Positions 22,195-33,146 of a DNA stretch of 64,000 nucleotides are shown here, in pieces. Origin of the DNA: Diplolepis rosae. Its lineage: Eukaryota > Arthropoda > Insecta > Hymenoptera > Diplolepididae. How positions within the stretch are numbered: the stretch's first letter is position 1; every line of letters begins with the position of its first letter. A program made the translations under genes and the position numbers. A model generated the notes under the pieces. The model was not told the origin of the DNA. It was given only the letters and a program-made list of their open reading frames with translations, and searched no databases. Location of the stretch: contig JAPYXD010000710.1 in assembly GCA_030998225.1 (NCBI GenBank), positions 20,806,001-20,870,000 on the forward strand, in the 5' to 3' direction.

Positions 22195-23546
22195 CCTGTA
22201 GGAAGATATGTTAAGCTGGCAGAATAACATTGTCACATTGAAGTTTTTGACATGTCATAATTTACGACTCATTTAGTGCTATAATTTAGTACCGCATTGG
22301 CGAATTTAGTGATCTTAAATTTTTTTTAGAAATAAGTGTTACTGCTAGCTTAACATTTAGCTGTCATGTCCACATTGAAAAATACAGGAAGATGCAAATT
22401 AAACACATTTTTTAATATAGCAGAATTTGAGACACAATTAGTGCTCTAAAATTACTCTATAATTTTATTAAATAATGAGTGGTAGCTAGTTTACCGTTAA
22501 GTTAGCATGTTCACTGAACTATTTTCAAAAATATTTGAAGTCTTCTTCTTCTCCCCTCTTTCTTTATGAATTTTTATTAAGAAGTATTTTATATTGTTTA
22601 CCGAATAAAAGATTTAACAATTCCCCACATTTTCACATATTATAACCTCATTTTGTCAACAGGATTTTTAAGTATATAAATTAAAAAATCCCATCTAAAT
22701 AAAAAATGTACTACTTAAAATATTGTCGTGTTCTCCAAATTTAAAGAAAATATATTAATATAAAGAAATATAAAAACTTAATAATTTGTTTTGAAAAAAT
22801 GAATGGATAATTTTTTTCAAGTTTGTACATTTAAAAAATTATTATATAAACAAAATTTGGTACGATTTTCATTTTAAAATATTGATTATTTAAAGAATTA
22901 CAGCCGATACCACGCAGCGTCTCTTTTTTGAAGTGCTTTGCGGTGAGCAAGATTGCTCAGGACTGAATCATCTGAAATAAAAAATATTTCAGTGATTTAT
23001 TATTGTTTCTAATCCTTAATCGAAAGTTTTTGCAAAAAAAAAATTTTTGACAGAATAACAGCTGGTCAAAGTTGAAACTTCAATTTTTGTAAAAAAATTC
23101 GTTTGTTTTTTGTTAAAAAAAGAGATTTTAATGAAAAAAAATCCTTAGATTAAGAACTGATTTTCATAGTTAAGAAAAGACTGGCAAGTTTGAAATTGAG
23201 AAGTTCAGTGATTTTTGAGGAATCTTGCTCACTGACTTTGAAAAAGTTTGTTTAAAAAAAACGCATTTAGAGTCTGAGATACTATTTACACTACCGATCA
23301 AAATTATTTGTTCACTTGTTGTTGCAGCTGTTCCTAAAGTGTCTTGATTTTTATAATAATAAGTTGAAATTTTTTTCGTCATGATAGCATAAAAGTTAAT
23401 AAAATTTTTCATCTAATGAGCACAAGGTGAAAGCAAAATTTGTCAGTACGGTACTAAATTGACACTAAATAGGCCCTAAATTATGACACGTCAAAAACTT
23501 CGATTTGACAATGTTATTCTGCCAGCTTAACATATCTCCTGTAGGG
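22195..23546. mobile_element. 1.35-kb element with ~100-bp terminal inverted repeats
   Basis: The left end contains GATATGTTAAGCTGGCAGAA, then TAACATTGTCA, then TTTTTGACATGTCATAATTT, then TTAGTACCG. The right end carries the reverse complement of the same series in the same order (23440-23546). Between them is AT-rich sequence with a shorter echo (CTAGCTTAACATTTAGCTGT near 22347). The minus frame 23170-23412 shows no transposase motif. Superfamily not determined. Confidence 0.7.
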
Positions 23547-23632
23547 TATATTATTTAAATTAATAAAATGCATTTAAATTAACTTTTAATGAAATAAAAG
23601 AAAAATATTATTTTTGATTTTTGAAATCCATA

Positions 23633-24986
23633 CAGTAGGGGAGAAGCGGCGAAATTGGCGCGTCGTCTAAATTGGCGCACCCTATTTTTCAGAAAATGAT
23701 AACATAACAAAAAATAAAAATAGTTCTATCGTGTGCATTCTTGTATGATATGTATTTGATAGAAAACATTATAAAAATCTAATTGCTTAATACAGTTTTA
23801 TTGCGATTAATCGTTTTTTGGCATAATGGTTATGTTCGAAGCCATTGAGTTAAATCGTTAAATAATAGTAATTCAAGGTGAATTAGATTAATGCAACGAT
23901 TTTATAATCTTTGATATTTAATCTTACGATTAGGATAGAATATTTGTATGAAAAAATAAGCATTTTACGTAAAAAGTATTTAATTAATGAACGATACACT
24001 TGCGGCAAAATTGGCGCATACGAGATTCAAATCAGAGGCGAAGTTGGCACACGTGTTGTGTTTCTGGAAACCGGTGACTGAAGTCAAGTGCTCGGATGTT
24101 TATGATTGAAAATATAAAGAAGATAGTAAGTACACAATTATTAATATATAGATATATACATTTGAATGTTGCTGGACTTTTCTGCTAATCTTTTTCTTAA
24201 GTTTTTTTGTGACATGGGAGGTAATGTGGTTCGCAAAACTGATGTAACGACTTTGTAAGGTTATATTCATTTGAACAATCAGTGGTTAAATTTTTTTTTA
24301 AGTTTGAGGTATTAAGGCATTTTAAAAGCGATTTTTAATAATTAATTTGCAGTCTGACAGTGTTTTTAAAGTTTTCTCGATTTTAAGATGTGAAAGCAAT
24401 GTAAGTAAAAAATTTGTATTTTTGATTGATTGTTTCTATTATTTATAAGTCTTCTAAAGTTAATAATTGTATATACTTCTGATTACAAATTCAAATAATT
24501 CTCTATAAAAATGATTTCAATTTGAATATTCACTTAAATATCCACAATTGCCAGTATTTTATTGTACAAATATAAAATATATTTTAACTTTGGCTGGTTT
24601 ATGTGAATAAAGGTATAAAAAACTTCACATATCTCGATATACTATCTCAAATTTAGTTTCAAATTATAACTACCTCTTTTCAACAACCTTTGCTACTGAA
24701 ATGTAATTCTAAATCTATGAAAATATAACTAATACGTGGCAAGAGAGGATTATAATATTAGTGCGTCAATTTACCCGACATGGCGGGTAAATTTACGCAG
24801 GTGCAGTCCTTCGGAAATCTGAATAAAAACCTGCTTTAATAATTTTCAATGCAATCTTTATCCATTGGAAAGTATAGAGAAGATATCCAGCTATTAAATA
24901 AATATTTTTTCATAATTTTTAGTCATATACTTTCTTTTTAAACTCGCACTTTCTATTAGGTGCGCCAATTTCGCAACTTCTCCCCT
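23633..24986. mobile_element. CAGTAGGGG mariner-like element fused to its neighbour
   Basis: The left end CAGTAGGGGAGAAG follows TA (23631-23632); the right end is CTTCTCCCCTA, its complement, at 24976-24987. Just inside both ends is the phrase GCGAAATTGGCGC or its complement, and variants of AAATTGGCGCA recur near 23668, 24006 and 24034. The last bases of the right end (expected CTG then TA) are missing because the sequence runs straight into the next element. No transposase is readable in 1.35 kb. Confidence 0.7.
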
Positions 24987-26201
24987 ACCGGTCAGAATTG
25001 TCCGGTCACCTGTTTTTCGATAATTGCTTAAATTATCCTGATTTGAATTATGTAAGTGAAAAAATTTGTTCTCTTGATTAAATTTAAAGCTATCAAAATT
25101 CTTTATAAAATGAGCCCAGCATGAATTCGTTTTGTTAAATTTTGAAGAAGTTATTGCAGAAATAGTCAAGATTTCAATGCTTTCTTAAATTTTAAATAAC
25201 TTTCAAAGTAATCAACATTTTTTTAATGTTCTTGGACTAATTTTAAAGCTAAATTTTTACAAAATCGATCAAAATTCTTGGAATTGATGTGTAATTTTTT
25301 TCTTACATACTGCACGAGGTTAAAGTTCAAATAAAAAAGTTGGAAAAATTCCAATATTGCTTTTGCTTAGAAAAACATTTTTATAAGATATATAAAACAT
25401 ATAATCATGAATTTTCTATCGAATCCCCTTAAAATATATATTCATATGATCTTTATTATGATTTAACTACAGATGAAATGTTTTCGAAATTTCCCTACTT
25501 TTTTGTTACAATTTTAACTCCTTGCATTATGCAAGAAAAATGTTATAGATTTATAAGGATAATTTAATGCGATTCTGTAGAATCTTAGCTATAAAATGAG
25601 CCCAAGAACATTAAAAAATATTGGTTACTTCGAAAGTTATTTGGGGCCGTTCACATAATACGTCACACAGTTTATGGGGGGGGGTCTGCAAATTGTGACG
25701 TGGTGTGACATGTTGGGAGGGGGGTCTGCCCTCTGTGTTACGTCACACATTAAATGTGTACCCACGAAATTTGAAAAAAAGTTCTGAAAAGATTATCTAC
25801 AATAATAATTAATAGCTTCTTTTTTTACTGGATTTTGTACGCGTTAACGAAAAATTTTTTATAAAATTAAGAGGTGTGACGTGACATCGAAGGGGGGGGG
25901 GGTCTGAGGCTTGCTACCATGTGTGACTGGGGGGGGGGGGGGGTAAAAATAGCTAAAAATCGCGTGACGCATTATGTGAACGGCTCCTTTAAAATTTAAG
26001 AAAGCATTGAAATCTTGACTATTTCTGCAATAACATCTTCAAAATTTAACAAAACGAATTCATGCTGGGTTCATTTTATAAAGAATTTTGATAGCTTTAA
26101 ATTTAATCAAGAGAACAAATTTTTTCACTTATATAATTCAAATTAGGATAATTTATGCAATTATCGAAAAACAGTTGGCCGGACAATTCTAACCGGTACT
26201 G
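24986..26201. mobile_element. CAGTACCGG-type MITE, copy 2, carrying an insertion
   Basis: The left side starts TACCGGTCAGAATTG at 24986, lacking the expected leading CAG; the right end CCGGTACTG stops at 26201 and is followed by TA. The arms match copy 1 (4680-5548) closely, including AATTATGTAAGTGAAAAAAT and GAGCCCAGCATGAATTCGTT. The right arm is interrupted at 25643-25987; copy 1 has the uninterrupted site. Confidence 0.8.
25643..25987. mobile_element. GGGGCCGTTCAC-type MITE, copy 2 (3-bp duplication TTT)
   Basis: Ends GGGGCCGTTCACATAATACG and the reverse complement of GGAGCCGTTCACATAATGCG are inverted. TTT occurs on both sides (25640-25642, 25988-25990), while copy 1 of the host MITE reads GTTATTTAAAATTTAAG without the insert. 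Runs of 9-14 G are found at about 25676, 25892 and 25930. Confidence 0.85.
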
Positions 26202-26203
26202 TA

Positions 26204-27990
26204 TAAGAAGAAAATACTTATATTTCACTGAACTATTTTAAGAGTCGGGGGTACAGACGATCCCTGAACAAAGTTTTATGTAATTTCCGAAACTTTCAGG
26301 GTATAATGCAGAAAAATTCAAAGATAATAAAAAAGTTCTGTAATTCTTTAAGTAAACCTTTAAGCGAAAGAAGTTTAGTAATTATTTTTAAAAATTTGAT
26401 GAAAGAATGTGGAGATGTTTCATAGGAATTAATTTTGAGACATTGAATTTTAATGAAGCATTGTTATAAGCAATAATTCATTATGACTGATAGTAAATAG
26501 TCATTAAAACATTGTTAGAATATTTTTCAAGAGCCAAATTCAACAATAATTATACTTATATTATTTAATAAATTACAAGTTATATATTTCATTTCAGCCA
26601 TTTCAATCCTTATTTTAAAAATTATTTTTAGTATATTTACAATCTCAATTTTGAAAAAAAACTAGCTAAATCATAATGAACACTTTTTTATAATTTTATT
26701 TTCAGATATTTCATAAAGTTTCTAAACCGCTTCGACAATCTTTAACTAGTTCTGTAAAATTTAATGAACTAGTTTTGTCATGTATCAATAAGAAATATCG
26801 ACAGTAGGACATTGAGATTCCCACGGAAACGTGTGCAATAATCGTCGCTAATAAAAAGCAAAAAAGCTGCTTTCATGTAATATATGTAATTTCGAGGGCA
26901 GGTTGTTATAAACTCACGTCATTTAAAAGTTTATAGATTATATCGTTTCGTGGAAATTACAGTCGGCAAATATGTATAAACGTGGCTCGTGCATCTGCAC
27001 ACATATAGGTGCAGTGTCAGTTTTATGAGACTACAAAACCTTTCTTTTAGAACTTCTTCGATCTTACTTTCTTCATTTTTTTCTGCCTTTTATTGCAGGC
27101 TTGTTTTAATGCAGAAACAGCCTCGCCCACATGAAACAGGTCACACCCTTTCGTCTCACCGGTTACTCTTACACTCATCCTTCGTTTTTTCATTCATTTC
27201 CGCAAAGTGTCATCGTGACTCCAGTAATTTATGATTGCTTGAATTATATACGAGTTCATAAATGATGAAATGGAGCTTGAAAAATAGTGTTAGATGCCGC
27301 CTTCAATTATGGTTGTACGATTTCTTATTTTTTGAATGGCAATTTGTATTACGATACTAAAAAACAAAAACTATCAAAATTATTACTATTTGTGATAATA
27401 TCTTACATTAAACTCTTATTATATTCCTTTCTTCATTTATTTTCTGCAATATTTTCCAAGTAGAGGTAAAATAGAAATTAACTTGTTCCGTAAAAGAGTC
27501 ATTGGTGCATTTTATCGGTGACATTCAAAGGCGATAAAATTTAAAATATATATAATAATTACGAGGTTGAGCGAGACTTTGAATGCTGCCAGGAGAAACA
27601 GTAAATTATTTGCCCAGTATAATTAAGCGATAAATAAAGGTTTTCATCATGATGATATTCATGAATTGATAAACAAATTACTATGGAACAATAAATGTTA
27701 GTTATCAAGAGATACATTAAATAATTTTCACTGACAACATTTTAATACAAAATTTCGATACTATTTTGTCACGTGATAAGCATAGACTGAAAAAATATTT
27801 AAAAAATAGTAAGAATGAGCAATTGAAAATCTAAAATCTAAGTTATAAGATCGTTAAGTAATCTTCGCATCCAAGTAAATTGAATGAAACAACGAAAACT
27901 TTTTACTGTCCTGAATTTAAGAAGCTGAAAAATGAAGAAAGAAGTAATTGCGAGGTTTGCTTGTCTAGAATAGTGTAAGTTTGTGGAGCG
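26204..27990. other. No gene I can support
   Basis: AT-rich with one pyrimidine-rich GC-richer block around 26985-27235 whose 81-codon frame lacks motifs. No paired inverted ends. Confidence 0.45.
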
Positions 27991-28001
27991 TTGACATTTT
28001 C

Positions 28002-28140
28002 AGAAATACGAGACGATATACTCGAATACGTTTTCCACCGGGGAATGAATTTATCAAAGTTACCGAAGCTGTTGGCACGGACCCAAGGCGTCGCGGCGCA
28101 CGAGGCCCGGTACGGATCCAGCAAAGTGCATCTGTCCACA
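28002..28140 (+). CDS. Candidate internal exon of an unrecognised gene
   Basis: A 139-base block stands out sharply by composition from AT-rich surroundings. It is bounded by an acceptor-like ATTTTCAG (ending 28001) and a donor-like CAG|GTAAAG (28138-28146). Two of three plus frames are open across it: one begins IRDDILEYVFHRGMNL and ends KVHLSTG (and remains open to 28203 through the donor), the other begins NTRRYTRIRFPPGNEF and ends IQQSASVH. I recognise neither. The third frame has a stop. The first frame shows the stronger G/C preference at third positions, so I lean towards it. No partner exons were found, so this could also be a conserved non-coding element or a decayed repeat. Confidence 0.35.
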
Positions 28141-28203
28141 GGTAAAGGCAGGAAAGCCGATTTGTTCAGAGACAACCGATTCCCAGAAGACGAGAGGAAG
28201 AGA

Positions 28204-29269
28204 TAAATCCTCGGATTTTGTGGCGAGGCATTTTTTGCGTTATCGAATTCTGAACGGACATCCGAGTTAAGTAGATGCCAGGATCATAATGGCACTCGAT
28301 CAACCAACATATGTATATATTATATATATATTTTCATATACGATGTCATACCTTATGTTATGCATCAAAAGCGTCTGATGTTCAGCCCTTCTTCATATTC
28401 AGTATACTTATTTCTGCGAGTCGATTTTCAAGGATCTGTTCCGAAAAAGATTTATTGAAAATCAGGAGATTACACTGCTAGAAATTTCTGTATTAAACTT
28501 CCCTTACATGTAATTAAAGTTTTTTTCAGTAAGGTATATTAAATTTAAAATACTTTCATCTTAAAAAATACAAACTTTTATTTGAATTTTAATACACACG
28601 TGTATATATATTAGTAATGTTTGTTAATTTTAATATATTTTGATTGAAAAGTTGTTTAATTTCATATAAATATATATTAATGTTTCATAATATACAAATC
28701 TATTAATTTTAATTTACCACTTGTATATTAAAGTCTATTAAAATTAATAAGATTTTTAACAGCTTTTTCATAGAATTTCATTCGAAAACTTAAACTGCAT
28801 TATGAAAAAATGAATTAATCTCAAAGGTATGAAAGACTTTATTTATGAGTCGCAGGAACCAATTGATTTATTTTTTGGAACTATTTTTTGAGTTCACTAT
28901 GTCGAAACTTGTGACATATTGCTAAATTTTCTATTCAAATAAATTATCATAGTGATTATTACACTAAATAATTATCATAGTTATTAATTTTTTATATAAT
29001 TTAACAGCAAAAACATACGTTAACCTTGACACTGTAAATTTTAACTATTTACCTAACCAAGAGACGCAATTATAACACTCTAGCGATCAATAAAATCGAA
29101 AAATGGTACAAACTCAATAAATATGCGAACCACATTTTTCAAGTTTAAAAATTGATAAATAGAGCTCGATGATAATGTAGCAGCGCATTTGCCGATTTTT
29201 AATTTTGAAAATCACTAAAAATAAGTATCTTTTTTAAACAATTGAAAGTTATTTGTCGAAATTTGAAAT
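28204..29269. other. No gene seen
   Basis: AT-rich, with TA-rich simple sequence at about 28311-28335 and a run of degenerate AATATA-rich sequence at 28540-28740. No coding features. Confidence 0.5.
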
Positions 29270-29805
29270 ACGGAAAATAATTTTATTAATAAATTTTATT
29301 TTTGCCCCAACTTTTTTTTTGTCGCTTCTTACCAAATTTTAAAAAATTATGCGATTTTAATAAATTACAAATCACTTTTTCTAGAAAAAGATTCCCTACA
29401 ACTTAACCATTCCCAATTTTCGAAAATGAATAAATTATTATCAAATTCAGCAATTTGTTTATAAAAATTTCGATTTGAAAAATCCTTTTTTATGGTTTCA
29501 GCCATTAAAGAATTTATTTTTAAAAATCAGAAACGGTGAAGTTGTGGGAAATCTTTTCTCTGAAGAAATGATTCATGATTTATTAGAATCGCATAATTTT
29601 TTAAAATTTGGTAAGAAGCGATAAGAAAACAAGTTGGGTAAAAAATAAAATTTATTAATAAAGTTATTTTTCTGTGTTTAAAATTTTTTTCATGTAAAAT
29701 AATCTTTTCTTTTTCAACATAGCCATTCAATAATAATACTGCTATTCTTGAAAGCAAAATTATCTATTTTTGCCTGAGGTCTAATTTTCGTGGATGAAAA
29801 CTACC
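29270..29805. mobile_element. TTAA-type GGTAGT element, left-truncated copy
   Basis: From about 29270 the sequence follows the copy at 7185-7826 (AATTTTATTTTTGCCCCAAC; CCATTAAAGAATTTATTTTT) to its right end ACTACC at 29800-29805, followed by TTAA. The left inverted end is missing. The minus frame at 29527-29757 is the arm of the element, not a gene. Confidence 0.75.
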
Positions 29806-29809
29806 TTAA

Positions 29810-30504
29810 ATGAAACAAAGGGGCTCGAAAAATATAACACTTATAAAATGAAAATAACAGAAATCATGTGGGGAAAAAAACAAATGGCATATCTTTAACT
29901 CAGATTTTTGAGAGATGCAATTAAATTTATTTAATTGTGAAAAAATAATTTATTTTATTTTATAACTACTATATTTCATATTCGCAATGTAATTTGCTAT
30001 TAATCTGCAAAAGTAACTCCAACGACTCAACAACTGGTACCGGCTCGATAATTGGTTCCTTCGCCCTATGGTTCAAATTTGAATCTCTTCTTTCTTCGCA
30101 AAAAATAATGTTTAAAAAAGGGGCCAGGTGAAAACATTTTTTTAGCAAGCAGACAAATTAAAAACAAAATACTTGTATATTGTTGGAAAACTGGCTTTAG
30201 GGTTCATAATTGATGAAGTCGAATTAATCAGACGTTTCAGCTCAGATGGGAGCCCTCATCAGTATTTTTTATTAAAATTTAAAAAATACAGAAACAGTGT
30301 GGTTGCTGAATTTATATTTTAGTATTTTCAAAAAGAAGTTGCGAATCAATTTAATTTTAATCTTACACAAAGCTTTTTACTTTACAATAAATTATAAAGT
30401 TCGTTAGTGGGTATTACACAAAATTAGAACACTGTTAGAAATTTCCACCGTAATTTTCCCAAACACGTAACTGGAGTTTTATTCAGTTACAGTTTCATAA
30501 AATT
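29810..30504. other. No gene; one motif block of unknown type at 30180-30290
   Basis: Within mostly AT-rich DNA, 30225-30270 reads ATCAGACGTTTCAGC and GGGAGCCCTCATCAG, a phrase type I associate loosely with Penelope-like retroelements. No reverse transcriptase or endonuclease frame is present, so I only flag it. Confidence 0.3.
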
Positions 30505-30605
30505 AAGGTCGTATGGCAGACTCTGACGTCACTAATTACATACGACCACTTTATAATTAAAATAATAATTTTAAAAAAATTTCCGGAGAAAACAGTAATG
30601 CGTTC
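30505..30605. mobile_element. Fragment of the GGCCGTATGGTAG TTAA MITE
   Basis: AAGGTCGTATGGCAG, CTCTGACGTCAC and TTTCCGGAGAAAACAGTAAT match the MITE at 15089-15278 (the first two as its reverse complement). The second end is not present, so this is a truncated copy. Confidence 0.6.
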
Positions 30606-30835
30606 AATTCAGTTTCATAATATTAAAAACAATTTCAGAAAATTCAGTACATTTTCCACAATTTTAAGATACCTTTACTCAAAAACATACATATCGTCAA
30701 ATTTCACCTTACCTTTGTAACATAACATTTTTCTAAATTTCCGAACATTTCTAACAGTGAAGGTTTAGAAATTGAAAGCCATTTTTTAACTGGAAATTGT
30801 AATTATTTAATATAAATCTTCCTTACAAATAAGGG

Positions 30836-31125
30836 CAGGGGCGGATTTACACAAGGGCAGCATGGGTAGCTGCCCAGGGCGGCGCCTCAAAGAGGGCGGC
30901 AAAAATGAGGTTTTATGTGCATTTTTCTTCAAAATTCTTAAATATACATTTTCAATACTTAAAACCCAAAAAATCTAGATCTCTTATACTATGAATCTTA
31001 TTAGAACGTAATCACTGTTTTTATTTTTTAAAAATCGCGTCTTGACAATATTTATTGAAGTAATATAGAGGAGGGGCGGTTATTCTAGTTTGTCCAGGGC
31101 GCCCTCGTCGGTAAATTCGGCCCTG
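30836..31125. mobile_element. hAT-type MITE with perfect 8-bp duplication
   Basis: Ends CAGGGGCGGATTTAC and the reverse complement of CAGGGCCGAATTTACC are inverted, and the octamer AATAAGGG lies immediately on both sides (30828-30835, 31126-31133). An 8-bp duplication with CAGGG termini is the standard signature of hAT elements. The 290-bp element has no coding capacity. Confidence 0.9.
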
Positions 31126-31133
31126 AATAAGGG

Positions 31134-31791
31134 GCTTCTTAATGGGACTTTGGGAATACCTTTTAGCTACTAAAAACCTTATTAAAGACAGTCTTATTCA
31201 AAAGGAGTTGCCTTCTTTAAGTTGACGGATATTTTCTTTTGAAAAGATCTACTCGATAGAAAGATGTAGAAAGTGAGGAACGTTACGTGTTGGCTTTGAA
31301 CCAGCAGCGAAGTCTTTTACATCGACACGAAATGCATCTTGCATCACTTATTGCTTTATTGCTTTATGACTTTACGTCTATTTTGTGCTTTTCCTAATCG
31401 ACTACGTGATCTCATTTCACTTCTTCTCGTTTATTGAAATGTTTATTTGTCCATAAACAATTTTAAGTTCTTAGCATACAAGAACCACAGCAATAATTCT
31501 TAATCGATTCTGTAGTGTGATATATTCGTTTTTTGAGAATTCAAAAAATTTTTTTTAGAGGAAAATTTTTAATTCCCAAATATAATAAAGATATTGTAAA
31601 TAAAATACTTGAAAATATATTGAGAGTATGTAAGCAAAATCGCACTAAACATATTTAATATGCAAAAAATTATTCAAGTTTAAAGAAGGTTCAATCAATA
31701 TAGTTCGTGAAATCATGAAAGTTTACCAAGTGAAAAACTATATGATACATGTCTGTTTGAAGCTTTTAAAATTTTTTTAAACAACTTCATA
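31134..31791. other. No gene or defined repeat seen
   Basis: AT-rich DNA with no sizeable open frames or inverted ends. Confidence 0.5.
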
Positions 31792-31964
31792 CTCTCTAAA
31801 TCTGAATCATTGAGTTTCTCACTGAATTAAAAACAGTGACCCACTTCTGACTGGACAATCAGTGATTTTTCATTGAAAACCAATAACATATCACTGATTT
31901 CCCAGTCAGAAGTGGGTTACTGTTTTTTATTCAGTGAGAATTTCACTGATTTGGATTTAAAGAG
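31792..31964. mobile_element. CTCTCTAA-type TA MITE, copy 4
   Basis: Inverted ends CTCTCTAAATCTGAATCA and GATTTGGATTTAAAGAG flanked by TA (31790-31791, 31965-31966). A second inner pair, ACAGTGACCCACTTCTGACTG and its near complement (given here as ends of 31842-31925), makes most of the element a hairpin. Confidence 0.75.
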
Positions 31965-31966
31965 TA

Positions 31967-32793
31967 GACTGTATATATGTGAATGATAAAAAAAAGTAAG
32001 CAAAAAAATTGTAAGTAAAATCTTTAAAATAAATATTATAAAAATCAGTGTAAAACAACTTGTTGGAATGCATTATATTGATTAATTCATAATAAACATT
32101 TTTCTAATAATCCAGAGATTTAGTCAACTTTCGCGTTTAATTTTTTTACTTACACTATTTTTCATGCTTCCAAAATTTTGGACTGAATTTAAGAGACACT
32201 ATATTTCTTTGAATATGGAATATGTTATGCTTACTGATAAGTTAAGACCAATTTTCTGCAGAAGAAATTTAAGAGAGGAAAATCAGTATTTTAACTCATG
32301 ATGTATTTTATCTGATTGCAGGGAGCGATGACAAGGTAACGGTATAACTCAGAACGAGGAAGGTGACAGATAGTAAAATATACTTAAAAACAACATGGCG
32401 AAAGGTGCTGAGAGATTACCCGGTACTACGACAAGAATAAGGACTAGAGATGACGGATGTTGTTCAGTAAATTTCCTGAAATACGTTCTTCACATTTACA
32501 ATGTTGTTCTATTCGTGAGTACATTTCGTTTAAGACTATTCTTTCCCACCTTCACGTTCCGACCATTAAGCGCTCCACATACCATAGAATCAGGTTTGTT
32601 TTTTTTCTGAGAAAACAAAGATAATTCTTTTTCGCGCAATCACCGCTCTTTTCTAAATGAACCTTTTCTGTTCTTTAATTTTTTTTTACTTTATTACGTT
32701 ACTCAAGCTTGTCTGCTGTATATAATGAATTACAAGATTGAAGGTTTCTTTAATAGAGGAAAAAATCTTCTGATTAATTTTTTGAAAACAAGC
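31967..32793. other. No gene seen
   Basis: A 71-codon plus frame at 32395-32610 lies in slightly GC-richer sequence without recognisable motifs. Nothing else. Confidence 0.45.
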
Positions 32794-32795
32794 AA

Positions 32796-33144
32796 CACGG
32801 AGAAAAAAAAAACTGTTGAATCAACAAATGTCATCTGCTGGAATAGGGACAGCAGATTTTTTTGTAATATTTACAGATTTTTCTGTTGGATTCACAGATT
32901 GTTTGTAAACTCAACAGATAAACCTGTAAAATCTGCAGACATGTCTGTTAGAATTGCGGATTTAAAGAAAAAAGAGAAATCCGTAATTTTAATAGACATT
33001 TCTGTAGATTTTACAGGTTTATCTGTTGAGTTTACAAACAATCTGTGAATCCAACAGAAAAATCTGTAAATATTACAAAAAAAATCTGCTGTCCCTATTC
33101 CAGCAGATGACATCTGTTGATTCAACAGTTTTTTTTTCTCCGTG
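32796..33144. mobile_element. 349-bp near-perfect palindrome, CACTA-like (TSD AA)
   Basis: The halves 32796-32965 and 32975-33144 are almost exact inverted copies, from CACGGAGAAAAAAAA through TGCTGGAATAGGGACAGCAG and CCTGTAAAATCTGCAGACAT-like sequence to the centre near 32970. AA lies on both sides (32794-32795, 33145-33146). Because the element is palindromic, both strands give nearly the same open frame (32725-33048 and 32892-33155, both with NIYRFFCWIHRLFVNSTDKP), which is an artefact of symmetry, not a gene. Confidence 0.9.
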
Positions 33145-33146
33145 AA

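Noticed and set aside
30225..30270. Penelope-like retroelement
   Set aside because: Only a short phrase is reminiscent of such elements; there is no reverse transcriptase, endonuclease or paired repeat, so the label cannot be supported.
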